A stretch of 64,000 bases of DNA, from positions 30,724,251 to 30,788,250 of the forward strand of contig JAQNBH010000004.1 in NCBI GenBank assembly GCA_028752905.1, written 5' to 3'. Below the pieces are notes generated by a model. The model did no database searches and was not told the DNA's origin. It worked only from the letters and a program-made list of their open reading frames with translations. Below are positions 1 to 13,000 of this stretch, piece after piece; the stretch's first letter is position 1; each line of letters opens with the position of its first letter. Made by a program: the position numbers and the translations under genes. This DNA comes from Cladorhizidae sp. MBARI D1340-BT2 (taxonomy: Eukaryota; Porifera; Demospongiae; Poecilosclerida; Cladorhizidae).

Positions 1-175
1 ACCGCTGTCACTTCCTTCCAACAGCTGGCGAGTAGCTTGTGTAATGGCTGGGGTAGCTAAAGCTGCTACTTTATCGTCTTTGAGGCAGTGAATTTCTCCA
101 TCTTCAGACCCACCCACCTTCACAGTGATGCCACAAGCACGGAATAATTTCTTGATCGACTCGGCAGACAAGCTA
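1..175 (-). pseudogene. C-terminal fragment of a pogo/Tigger-like transposase
   Basis: One open frame on the minus strand runs from about 175 off the left edge. It contains the segments SIKKLFRACGIT, GGSEDGEIHCLK and ITQATRQLL. From memory, pogo/Tigger/Jerky (DDE_1) transposases end with a similar layout: a final 'S-F-x-x-C-G-I/L' helix followed by 'D-G-S-E-D-x-x-I-H-C'. It lies among the introns of the formin gene, in the same orientation, and does not match the formin family, so it is read as a transposon remnant. Nothing upstream of about 175 continues the frame; a foldback element begins near 270. The family call rests on memory of a short motif. It could instead be the edge of an unrelated gene. 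Confidence 0.45.
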
Positions 176-269
176 ACTGCGCGTGTGCAAGAGCGGTGGT
201 GTAATTAACTTGGTGTGCTACATTTGGAGTGCGGCTTTCAGAGCAACTTCTATTCGAGTGAATATGGTA

Positions 270-795
270 TGTTACTGGTGGTGGTTCCTCAAAAACTTGA
301 GTGCCTGATTTCTCTGCATAAATATCTCCAGTTTGACAAGTGTTAGAGAGCTGAAATTAGCACCAGTGGCTAGAGGAAGCCCTACTCTGCCCAACGACTG
401 TTTTCGTTAAGCGCTATGTCTTAAATACGTGGTCAAGCATGTGGTTGGAAAATACATTTTAAGGAATTTAAACGAAATCCATTTTCCAACCAGGTGCTTG
501 ACCACGTACTTAAGTTTTAGCGCCTAATGAAACAAGAGTAGGATTTCCTCAGCCACAGGTGCTAATTTCAACTCCACATCTGGAGATATTTTATGCAGAG
601 CCACAGGCATTCAGGTTTTGAAGTTCCCTCCACTTTAGCTCCAGTAACTTGGCTATAGTTACACCTATCAAAAATATTTTAGTATCAAAAGAGAGCACAC
701 AGAGAGACCTATCTTTTGAGCTATATATCAAGTCCATTCCATGAAGTGTGCTGTATCTATGGAGCTATAAAGTGTTAACCACACGTTTTTTAACA
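270..795. mobile_element. Foldback (near-palindromic) element, copy A
   Basis: The two halves are reverse complements of each other around about position 465: the words CTCAAAAACTTGAGTGCC, GAAATTAGCACCAGTGGC and GTGGTCAAGCATGTGG on the left reappear inverted on the right. The same sequence occurs at 55325-55935 and, more diverged, at 20163-20788. The left arm is shorter than in those copies, so this copy looks truncated near 270. No coding capacity. Non-autonomous DNA transposon of the foldback/long-TIR MITE kind is the likeliest class. Confidence 0.75.
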
Positions 796-991
796 CTTAC
801 GACTACTTTATGGTTTTGTTCCCCGTGACAGATCTTTCCTAAGCTGATATTTCCTTACACTGCACGACTATAGACTAGTTCAGCTGAACCCCTTACTGAG
901 GCTACCCAACTGTTTGTGATCCATAATTAGGGTCACAAGAGGGTTACACTAACCACAGACACACCCACCTATATGCTCGTAGAAAACTCAC

Positions 992-1078
992 CGGTGATAG
1001 CAGAGCCAGGTCCTCCTCGAAGTTGCCCATGAATATCATTACATTAATCCTGACTTTCAGTCTTTCCACCTGGTGCAG
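992..1078 (-). CDS. FMNL-type formin, exon 14 (FH2)
   Basis: 29 codons, residues 679-707, phase 0 at both ends. Acceptor ATGCAG before 1078, donor CCG|GTGAGT at 991. Encodes the FH2 segment [15 protein letters not shown], equivalent to the 'F-x-G-N-F' stretch of vertebrate FMNL. It is the last formin exon recognised; the following ones must lie left of position 1. Confidence 0.9.
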
Positions 1079-4000
1079 CTGCATACACAATAGAGAGGAC
1101 GTGTGAAGTACGCAAACAAACAAACTTAAGTGCACTACATGTGAGCATGTGTGTATGTGTGTGTGTGAATGCATGGATGTGTATTGAGTGCATACATGTG
1201 TGTGTGGTATGTGCATGCATGTGTGTGCATGCATGTGTGTGTGCATGTGCGCATGGATGTGTGTATTGAGTGCATGTGTGTGTATGTGGGTGCATGTGTG
1301 TGTGTGCATGCATGTGTGTATGTGCGTGCATGTGTGTGCGTGCATGTGTGTGCGTGCATGTGTGTGTGTGTGTATGTGAGTGCATGTGTGTGTGTGCATG
1401 TGTGTGTCCATGTGAGCATGAATGTGTGTGTGTGCATGTGCATGCGTGCATGTGTGTGTGTGTGTGTGTGTAATCCAGGAGCATCTAGAGCCACTGGAAA
1501 GGCCTTGGGCAGATGATGCTAGCATATTTGGGAGGAGGGGGGAATAGGTGCTTCTGAGTATCAGAAATCACGCTGCAAAGATACCAGGTACAGTGTACAC
1601 GTAGACTTCCCTGACCTTATAGAGGGAAACAGAGTACTACTTCACTACTTCAGCGTACACTAGTCTCCAAGTTTAAACCTTGGTGTAGCAGCCACACCCC
1701 TCTGTAGTGCCACACAGTACAACCACAGGAAATCATGTCACTCTAACAGCTGACGAGGATTCAAGAATAAGATGGAAAAAGTATAATGTGCAATGTGATT
1801 TTTCTCAATCAACGATCGACATGCAACTACCTGTTGGTCAGCTAGCATATTTGAGTGACACTTAGAATCACTTAGAATCATGGGAAAGATAGAGAAACGG
1901 GAATAAGGAGAAAGAAGGCATTGGTAGAAATTCAAGAAATGACACCAAATAAGAAAATTGAGATCTGCTTGACTTACAAGCGTATACATGCACTAACATA
2001 ACATGTAATGTATGGAGGCACTCTGTGTGGAGGCAAGCATATACATGCACTAACATAATGTATGGAGGCACTCTGTGTGGCATGAGGGCAAGCATATACA
2101 TGCACTAACATAATGTATGGAGGCACTCTGTGAGGCATGAGGGCAAGCATATACATGCACTAACATAATGTATGGAGGCACTCTGTGTGGAGGCAAGCAT
2201 ATACATGCACTAACATAATGTATGGAGGGCACTCTGTGAGGGCAAGCATATACATGCACTAACATACTGTATGGAGGCACTCTGTGAGGTATGAGGGCAA
2301 GCATATACATGCACTAACATAATGTATGGAGGCACTCTGTGAGGGCAAGCATATACATGCACTAACATACTGTATGGAGGCACTCTGTGTGGTATGAGGG
2401 CAAGCATATACATGCACTAACATAATGTATGGAGGCACTCTGTGTGGCATGAGGGCAAGCATATACATGCACTAACATAATGTATGGAGGCACTCTGTGA
2501 GGGCAAGCATATACATGCACTAACATACTGTATGGAGGCACTCTGTGTGGTATGAGGGCAAGCATATACATGCACTAACATAATGTATGGAGGCACTCTG
2601 TGTGGCATGAGGGCAAGCATATACATGCACTAACATAATGTATGGAGGCACTCTGTGTGGCATGAGGACAAGCATATACATGCACTAACATAATGTATGG
2701 AGGCACTCTGTGTGGAGGCAAGCATATACATGCACTAACATAATGTATGGAGGCACTCTGTGAGGTATATGAAGACAAGCATATACATGCACTAACATAA
2801 AAGAGAGGTGCGTCCACTTACATCGTAGAGAAACTTGTCATTGTCTGGTAATATTGACGGATTCTTCTTCTCTTTAGTGAACTGGTCAAACTTCTTTCGC
2901 TCATCTTCATTGGGGATAATTTTACATATAATTTCTACCATTTCAATGGGTAGGCTGCCCAGGTCCATGCTGTGTCCACACAGGCGATCGTCATGGCAAC
3001 ATCATCATCAAGACATCAACAACAGAAAGAGCATCCCCATCAATAATTGAAGGAGGAAGCAGAAGAGAGGGAGGAGGAGGAGGGGGAGAGAACGAAGAAG
3101 AAAGGAGGGCAAGATAAAGAGCTCAAGGGATACCAACGCTGTACCATACATGTCTATGTGTGCATGTATGTGCTGTGTATATGTATGTAAGTACATAGTG
3201 TGTATGTATGTGTGTATGTATGGGATGTGTATATGTATGTATGCATGAATGTGTGCAGGTGCACCTACCGCACAATAGCCTGGCTAAGTTCACAGCTCGT
3301 GAGCGTCAGTCTCTTCTTAGCAATGGCTACATTTTGAGAACGGTTTTGGTCCAACAAAGACTCTTGAACTAATTTCTTCTTCCGAGAAGAAACCAAAGGC
3401 TTCTTTGATCCTTTGTCTGGTTGGCTGCCTGTTCAGCACACAACAAACAATCACAAATATAATAAAATAAAATATTTGAGACAATATCTACTCCACAAAC
3501 ACTCTCAGTGGATGTGCTTGAGCTAAGCCTGTAGAATATTAAAACATCTTTTAATTACTTCCCCAGTCTTTCTAGAGTTGCTCTAGCGATCGCCAGGTGG
3601 ACTAACATGATTGGCTTGTTTCAAATTGGTTTGGCGATGGTCAGAGAGATCTTGGGAAACAGAAACAAATATGTTCCTGATGAAGGCTAGAGCATCTACT
3701 GTATCTGATGAAGGCTGGAGCATCTAGTCTAATTATTCCTGATGAAGGCTAGAGCATTAATTATTCCTGATGAAGGGGCTGATGAAGGGGCTAGAGAATT
3801 AATTATTCCTGATGAAGGCTAGAGGATTAATTATTCCTGATGAAGGGGCTGATGAAGGGGCTAGATCATTAATTATTCCTGATGAAGGCTAGAGGATTAA
3901 TTATTCCTGATGAAGAGGCTAGAGCATTAATTATTCCTCATGAAGGCTAGAGCATTAATTATTCCTCATGAAGGCTAGAGTATCTAGTCAAAAGGTGGAG

Positions 4001-7000
4001 AGAGCAAATTTCAAGTTGATTAATTGAGATCATTATAATTATAATAGATTCTTACTTAAGTAAAGTGTGAATACAATTCCTTTTCCAAGGCAAAGATAAC
4101 GCAAACGAACCAAAAATATCCATCACTTTTGCCTTCATCTAAATGACCTGCCCACTTCCCCAGTGAGCAAGAAATAGAAAATGTATCAGAGAAGGGGAGT
4201 GAGTCCCAGCTATGCCCCCCACCATTACCTACCTATGCTCTGCATCCACATGAAGATAAACTCTGAGACTGACTGAAGAACATGTTCTGTTCTACAAGCC
4301 CCCACACACAACTACTAACCTTGGGGTAGGGTTACCAACTTGGGGGACCAGTCCACTAATCCTGGCTGGGGTGGGGTCCACTAATCCTGGGATAGGGTCC
4401 ACTAATCTTGGCTGGGGTAGGGTGCATTGATCCTGGCTGGGATAGGGCCCATTAATCTAGGCTCGGGTAGGGTCCACCAATCCTGGCTGGGGTAGGGTCC
4501 ACTAATCTAGGCTGGGGTAGGGTCCACCAATCCTGGCTGGGGATGGGTCCACTAATCCTGGCTGGGGGCGAGTCCACTAATACTGGCTGGGTTAGGGTAC
4601 TAATACTGGCTGGGGGTAGGGTCCACTGGTCCACTAATCCTGGCATAGGTCTAGTGTAGGCCAGGTTCCTAACTAAGTCAGAGTTCAAAATGCCTCTGTT
4701 GGTGGAGCACAGGTGCTATGAAGTTGTGTAGAGCTATCAATCACTCTGACATTCCACGGCCCATTCCCTGTAGACCTGCCTAACCATTACCTGCTTGGGA
4801 CTTGGTCTTGAAGGTTTCTTCAAAGTCAGAGAAGTTGATCTGCTTCAGCACATTCTCATCGTCTAGCTGAGTGAAGACTGTGCCTGCTATCTGGGTTGCA
4901 GGGATGGGAGCCCAGTTCAGCAGAGGAAGTTTGTACTTGGTCTCAATCTTTCTCTTATTGGGATGAAGTCCAATACCTGAATGCCAGACAACATCAACAA
5001 CATCAACATCAACAACATCAACATCAACAACAACAACATCATCAACAACAACATCAACAATAATACTATAATACTACTAATGCATACACAAACACACACA
5101 CACACAGTGGGGTGAAACTCCTCTAGCTAATAACCATGTGCCTATTACCTAGTAAGGGGGTGGACCTCCTGGAGTAACCGTGTGCCTATTACCTAGTGAG
5201 GGGGTGGAACTCCTGGAGTATTGGTTCCACTCTAGCTAATAACTGTGTGCCTATTACCTAGTGAGGGGGTGGAACTCCTGGAGTATTGGTTCCACTCTAG
5301 CTAATAACCATGTGCCTATTACCTAGTGAGGGGGTGGAACTCCTGGAGTATTGGTTCCACTCTAGCTAATAACCATGTGCCTATTACCTAGTGAGGGGGT
5401 GGAACTCCTGGAGTATAACTAACACACATGTGCCCTACATATAGTGTATGTTTCTATGTGAGTATTCCACTGCCAGGCAAGGCAGCGACCATATATTGAC
5501 ATACACTGATCAACTCACTACCTTTTAAGGGCATGTTTGTGCAAGCTAGTATGTGTGAGGTTCCCTTCACACATTCATAACCATAGAAACAAAGGGCCTG
5601 ATTGCTTGTCTGCACATGCCCAGTAAACTGCCGAGTCATTATAAAATAGTGTGGATTCTATACTCGCTGTTTGCGGGATTTCAGGTCCATCAAGAATACG
5701 GTATTGTGATGGTTTGTTCTTCGAGGACCCAGAGGATTGTTGTGACCAAATTGTTTCATGGTACTGTTATTACTGTACTAAATAAATTGGAAGGGTACAA
5801 TTTTCACATGTTAGGATGAGTCCCCCCAAAACCTCAAAAACTTTTGCCCATGGGGAAAAATATATAGCTCTATGATAATTTTTTTAAAATTAATTTTGAT
5901 CACAACTCTCTTGGACGGTATCTTCTGAAAGTTCTTCTGCTGAGGAATGCTCACCTCACCTATGGCTACTGGTAAGCACACACGGAATCCTTCTGCCTTT
6001 GGGAAAGGAGGTGCTATAGGATGGATCTCTTCGCTGTAAGTGATGTAGTGATGTGTGACTTCCCAGGGCTTACCTCATCAGAGCAGCCAAACTGAAGCTC
6101 ATTGGGCAATGGTGCCCACAGAGAGAGGTTACTCAGCTATTACGCAGATATAAATATAATTAAAATAGGTAGGGGGGAGTGGTTCTTTAAGGTTTTATGC
6201 AATGGGGCATGGTAGGTCAGGGGTTATGAAATTTCAGGGGCAGGGGTGAGATGTTTTGAACTGTATCACTCCCACACAGCATGGACCTCTGACAACCATT
6301 GGTTAGTCTCAGCCATTGCAGATACATCTTCTATCAAGTGGGCACTATATGCATAGCTCACTTTTGTTCTTTCCTCCCATGACAAAGCCGCCCGGTGGAG
6401 GTGGGGGGGGAGGGGCTCCGGCTCCACCAGGGCATGGAGGAGGAGGAGGGGCACCTGGAGCCCCCGGGCATGGAGGCGGAGGAGGAGGCGGAGGAGCTGC
6501 ACATGGTCCCCCTCCTGGTGGGGGTGGAGGTGGTGGGGGAGGAGGAGGACCCCCTGATGGGGGTGTAGCCGGCACCTAATTAACAGTAACATAAATGCCA
6601 GCAATTATGTGTGAGATGGCACGTGCTACTAGTGCAAAGAAGGTTTGCTTCAAGAAGTACATCTACATCAGGTGGATACATCAGCACATGCTACATGGGT
6701 GATCAAGGCACGTGCTACTAGGGTGATCCCAGCATGTGCTACCAGGATGATAACAGCACGTGCTACTAGGGTTATCCCTGCACATGCTACCAGGATGATA
6801 ACAGCACGTGCTACTAGGGTTATCCCTGCACATGCTACCAGGATGATAACAGCACGTACTACTAGGATGATAATGGCACGTGCTATTAGGGCGACAATGT
6901 GCTAAAGGTGATTGCAGCACTACTAGGGTGATCCCCAGCACGTGTGTGGACTTACTGCTTCATTCTCTTTCATTTTCTTGGCCATCTTCTCCAAATCAGC

Positions 7001-10000
7001 AATTTTCTTCTCGAGGTCAGCTAGAGAGACAAGATGATGCATAGACAGACACTCGAGCAATGGCACAAACTTGCTGGGCTGTGCGTAATGACTATATGCA
7101 ATGCATGCTACATGAATTGCTATAATTCACAAAGCAATAATCTCATACTACTAGTTGTCTGTATTCTCTACTATAACCATGGTTACTAAGTATGTTGGCC
7201 CGACCTTCCTGCGGTTAAATGGGAGGTGTGGTTACTAATGTAAGTTACGCTATGACTAGTATTTTGAAACAAGATGGCCGACGATCAAAAACGTTTAGTG
7301 AGATTACTTATCCGTAGTGAGATTACAATCATCTCTAGTGAGATTACTAATTATTTATCACCCCCAAGTGAGATTATTAATTGTTAATTAATGATTTGGT
7401 GAGTACTAGTGAAGTCTTCAAACACCACTGCTCCATCCTAGTTGCTACTGTAATTATGCGCACACACTCACACACACCATGATTGGCTTGGCGGCACCAC
7501 TCTGTCCGACGTGTGGCTTCAGTAAGCAGTGACTAATTATGGACATGAGCTTTGTTTGAAGTGGCAGAGATCCAGGTATGAAGTTGCATGTAAGAGCAGT
7601 CTTCTCCATTACCTGAACAGCTTCAATTAGCCACTTCAACCAAACTTGACAAGAACCGACATAACTCTATTCGACTGATTGGTCCAAAGAGAAAGGAAAC
7701 AGGACTCTACCCACGTAGACCACATCTAGTTGGTGACCCTTTACCATTTAATGCCACGGGTGTAATATTAGGTATGCATGATTTTAAGTGAATAGCTCCA
7801 ATGATGTGTCTCCAGCCCCTACTAAACATCATCAACACTTCCAGCGTGCATTGAGTCCTTCTCTAAGGTAGTAGGCCCGTGTTGACCATGTTGTGCACTG
7901 CACACACCACCACAAGCTGTGTCTTGTTGCTATTGTTGACTGTACCCATGTAGGGAGTACAGACTCCTTCAAGGACAACAGTTTCCCAGGATAACTCCAC
8001 CAACCAAACAGCAGATGTTTTGGTGGAGGGTCAGCTACAGCCTCCTTCAAGGACATGGCAACAGCTTCCCAGGAGAACTCCACCAACCAAACGGCAGATA
8101 TTTTGGTGGAGGGTCAGCTACAGCCTCCTTCAAGGACTTGGCAACAGTTTCCCAGGATAACTCCACCAACCAAACAGCAGATGTTTTGGTGGAGGGTCAG
8201 CAGCAGCCTCCTTCAAGGACTTGGCAACAGTTTCCAGGAGAATTTCACCAACTATACAGCAGATGTTTTGGTGGAGGGTCATCTAAAAAGAACCTCCAGA
8301 ACTCGTTAACAGTTGCCCGGGGGCAAGAACTCCTTAAACCAAACACTAACTGAATTGCATCATCAATGATGACCCTTAGCCACTGCATCGTTCCTGCAAT
8401 CAAGAAACAAGAATAGTTGTATTGGGACACTTGGCATCATCCGGTTCCGGAGTCTTTTAGGTGGGCGGGCACATCGTGCGCCTGTTATGGGAGCGAGGGA
8501 ACAGAAATGGACGTAGGGATTGTTGAAGCCACGAATTGCATGGTCCCCTCCACACTTTTTAAGCTCATTGGGTCTGCAACTTATTAGTGCAGCGAAGGAT
8601 TCCAGGCTTGCTGGAAGTGCTTTTGGAGTCGAGCAGTCGTCTAGCGACACCTGTCGAGTCAGTTAGCCCTCTAATCCAGCAGGTCAGGGAGGTAAAGAGA
8701 GGCAGTTGGTTAGGAAGCAATAGCAAGGAGGTGTGGTTAGTGAGTTGGTTAGTGGTGTGTGTGTGCATGTGTGTGCATGCGTGTGTGTGCATGCATGTAA
8801 GTGCACAGCATATTTATCTGCATACTACACGTATGCAACTAAGCGACAGGTCACTATAAAGGCTCCATCCATTCACACACAGATCACCTGGACATAAGCT
8901 CATTTCCATAGCAACCATGAGGTCACCACCATCATCAGCATTCCACCAGCGTGATGACAATCACATCATCACCGCAATCACACCAGGTCAGCACATCACC
9001 ACGTTCTGTAAGTGCCAAACATCCTCGAATAGACCACACCCTTCATTAGACCACCCTCCATTTCTAAAAGCCAAGCCTGGCATTACGAAACACACACAGT
9101 GTAGAGTCATCCATGGGGTCTCTTGAAAGTACAGACTGTGAGCAGAATGGCTGAGGGGCATCTATCTGAGGAGAGCCAATCAATTTCCTGTAGAGTTGTG
9201 GCATTTCTGTGAAGGCATCCTTGCAGTTGTGAGGCAGCTAGTGGCCAGTGCAGAAGCAAATGTCCCAGAGAGGCAACCGAACTATGAGGCAGGAGAGGCT
9301 GGCGGGAGAGGATGGTGATGCAGTTCACTTTGTGAGGGACAATGCATGCCTGGAAGGGCCTGGAAGGACGATGGAACTCGAGTAGAGCCACTTACAATAA
9401 CCACTGCCACCAGAGCAAAAGTCGGTGGGTGAGTTTCACACGCGCCCACACAGCATGTTAATAGCACGCCATTGACTAACCAAACGTGTTTTATCTATTC
9501 AAGGATCTCTTACATTATTGAGGATCTTCAGATGAGAACATGAGCATAGCCCTGCCCCTCACCTAACAGTATTGAACATAGCCCTGCCCTCACCTAACAG
9601 TATTGAACATAACCCTGCCCTCACCTATTCTCTTCAATGACTGGAACTCTGCAGCCTGGTGCTGGTCTTGTTGCTAAGCAACACAAAACATACAAAATGT
9701 GACTGTTAACACACAAACACATGTACACACATGTATACTGACACACACACACAGACACATTATATAGACACATGTATACAGACATGCATACACACACATG
9801 CATGCATACAGATCCACACACATGTATACATACACATCATGACATGTATACAGATACAGTACATGTATACACACACACATGCATGCATACAGATCCACAC
9901 ACATGTATACATACACATGTATACATACACATCATGACATGTATACAGATACAGTACATGTATACACACACACATGCATGCATACAGATCCACACACATG

Positions 10001-13000
10001 TATAAACACACACATGCATGCATATGGATCCACACACATGTATACACACACATGTATACAGACACACATGCATTCATACACACACATGCACAAAGATACT
10101 TACCTCTAGCAGTTTCTTCTCCATTTCTTGGACAGTGGCCAGAGCTGCTAACTTGGTCTGTGAGTCTTCATTGAGTTGGTCTACGTTGAAGTAGTTCTGC
10201 TGGTAGGCTGAAATCTGACTGACCAATATGGGGGCCACGTGGTGGGAGTCTTTCGTCGTCTACAGACGGCAGAAGAGAGAGGGGAAAGGGTGTGGTTTGT
10301 GTATGTGTGTGTTGGGGGGTGGGAAGAAAACTGCAAGTCAATGAATATAATTAACACCTCTGCTAATAGCACCAGGTAGTAACCATAGAGACACGGACCT
10401 CGATGTATTCGTCGAGTCCCAACAAGGTGAACTCATGTTGCAGGTGCACGCGATAGTTCATGTCATCAGCCGAGTGGACGATGACATTGATGAAGTTCAT
10501 GCAGGCCCCCTGGAACTCCGCGCTGGCGCAGGGGTCCATGAAGTACTCCACCAGCTTTTCAAACCTGTGCTTCTCTCCGTTCTCCTTCTTGAAGTTGTCC
10601 ACGGCTTGCATTATCTTTATGTGTCCACCCTTTACCAGACAGATGGCGGCCAGGAGTTCAATGACGGTTATGGACGTTCTACGTGTCGTGACGTGCGTAT
10701 TCGATTGTTCGAAACCAAGATGGGGGCAACGAGAATGAAAGAGAAGGCCAATTATGAATGACAATGCTCGTTCCATCTAGCCCACCATGCACTTACCTGT
10801 AAGTACCGTAGAACATGGAGAGAGCCATACAAGTAATGGCGTCTGGGTCCTTCATCACTGCTGCGAAGCCGTGCTAATAACGCACAAGTGGCATACACAA
10901 ACAAACAAACATACAAACATATTAGTATCAACTACATTATGTAACCTGAAATTGAACAGCTAGGTTGGTAATCTGCTTAGTAATCTAACCGATTTAACAG
11001 ATGTATTTAAAATTGTCATTTTAACTACAGAAAGATAGCCAATCGTCATTGTAAAAAATAAATGCAGGTTCTCAGAAACTCACAATATCCGTCATGACCC
11101 CAGGTTGTCAGGAATTTACTATCCGTCATGACCCCAGGTTGTCAGTAATTTACTATCCGTCATGACCTGAGGTCCTCAGTAATTTACTACCTGTCATGAT
11201 CCCAGGTCCTCAGTAATTTACTATCCGTCATGACCTGAGGTTATCAGTAATTTACTATCCGTCATGACCCCAGGTTGTCAGTAATTTACTATCCATCATG
11301 ACCCCAGGTTTTCAGTAATTTACTATCCATCATGACCCCAGGTTTTCAGTAATTTACTATCCGTCATGACCCCAGGTTTTCAGTAATTTACTATCCGTCA
11401 TGACACCAGTTTTTTAGTAATTTACTATCCATCACGACACCAGGTTGTCAGTAATTTACTATCCATCATGACCCCAGGTTGTCAGTAATTTACTATCCAT
11501 CATGACCCCAGGTTGTCAGTAATTTACTATCCATCATGACCCCAGGTTGTCAGTAATTTACTATGCGTCATGACCCCAGGTTGTCAGTAATTTACTATCC
11601 CTCATGACCCCAGGTTCTCAGTAATTTACTATCTGTCATGACCCCAGGTTATCAGTAATTTACTATCCCTCATGACCCGAGGTTCTCAGTAAATTACTAT
11701 CTGTCATAACCGCAGGTTCTCAGTAATTTACTACCCATCAAGATCCTAGGTCCTCAGTAATTTACTATCCGTCATGACCCTACCCCCTTCCACCACGTAC
11801 AGTGTTATTCATGAGAGCTTTGAGGCAGAGCACGCAGATGTGGATGTCTGAGATGTCGGCGTTGCCCGTACGGTTGTTAATTTGGCGAGACGTGGTTGGA
11901 GGAGATAACTTGGACTTTGAACCGAGGATCAAATTTTCGGTACTCCTCACTCTGTTCAGTGAGGACTTGTTCAAGATCAAGTTGGACTCTCTACATCAAG
12001 CAGAGCAGACATACATGTATGTACGTACAACAGGTGAAGAACAACCGATGAAAATGTTTGTCAACAATGTCTTTAGTTAGAGTATACTTACTAGAAGTGT
12101 AGGGTGAATAATCTAGCACCTTAACCCTAGCTCTATTCTAGCAACCTTGGCTCTATCCCAGCCTTAGCCTAGCTCTAGTCCCAGCCTTAGCCAACAGCTC
12201 TAGTCCCAGCCTTAGCCTAGCTCTAGTCCCAGCCTTAGCCTAGCTCTAGTCCCAGCCTTAGCCTAGCTCTAGTCTCCCAGCCTTAGCCTAGCTCTAGTCC
12301 CAGCCTTAGCCTAGCTCTAGTCCCAGCCTTAGCCTACATGTAGCTCTAGTCCCAGCATTAGCCTAGCTCTAGTCCTAGCCTTAGCCTAGCTCTAGACCCA
12401 GCCTTAGCCTAGCTCTAGTCCCAGCCTTAGCCTAGCTCTAGTCCCAGCCTTAGCCTAGCTCTAGTCTCAGCCTTAGCCTAGCTCTAGTCCCAGCCTTAGC
12501 CTACATGTAGCTCTAGTCCCAGCATTAGCCTAGCTCTAGTCCTAGCCTTAGCCTAGCTCTAGACCCAGCCTTAGCCTAGCTCTAGTCCCAGCCTTAGCCT
12601 AGCTCTAGTCCCAGCCTTAGCCTAGCTCTAGTCCCAGCCTTAGCCTAGCTCTAGTCCCAGCCTTAGCCTAGCTCTAGTCCCAGCCTTAGCCAACAGCTCT
12701 AGTCCCAGCCTTAGCCTAGCTCTAGTCCCAGCCTTAGCCTAGCTCTAGTCCCAGCCTTAGCCTAGCTCTAGTCCCAGCCTTAGCCTAGCTCTAGTCTCCC
12801 AGCCTTAGCCTAGCTCTAGTCCCAGCCTTAGCCTAGCTCTAGTCCCAGCCTTAGCCTAGCTCTAGTCCCAACCTTAGCCTAGCTCTAGTCCCAGCCTTAG
12901 CCTAGCTATAGTCCCAGCCTTAGCCTAGCTCTAGTCCCAGCCTTAGCCTAGCTCTAGTCCCAGCCTTAGCCTAGCTCTAGTCCAAACTCTGAGCCTGCCA

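Noticed and set aside
3655..3990. Functional hammerhead array
   Set aside because: Most units lack the GAAA half and the stem partner, so they cannot fold into the ribozyme; kept only as a degenerate repeat.
5940..6140. Exon-like minus-strand pieces ([17 protein letters not shown]), with loosely similar words near 31.4, 42.8 and 47.3 kb
   Set aside because: Similarity between the loci is patchy, no family is recognised, and formin phases fit without them. Possibly an old interspersed repeat.
6316..6579. Plus-strand glycine-rich frame
   Set aside because: It is the complement of the FH1 polyproline exon.
8015..8353. Two overlapping frames with a 28-residue repeat ([13 protein letters not shown])
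   Set aside because: 84-bp tandem unit, multiple of three, open in two frames; lies inside a formin intron.
12110..12985. Possible telomere-like or CRISPR-like regular array
   Set aside because: Unit CCAGCCTTAGCCTAGCTCTAG is a plain minisatellite without unique spacers; not TTAGGG, and the genome is eukaryotic.
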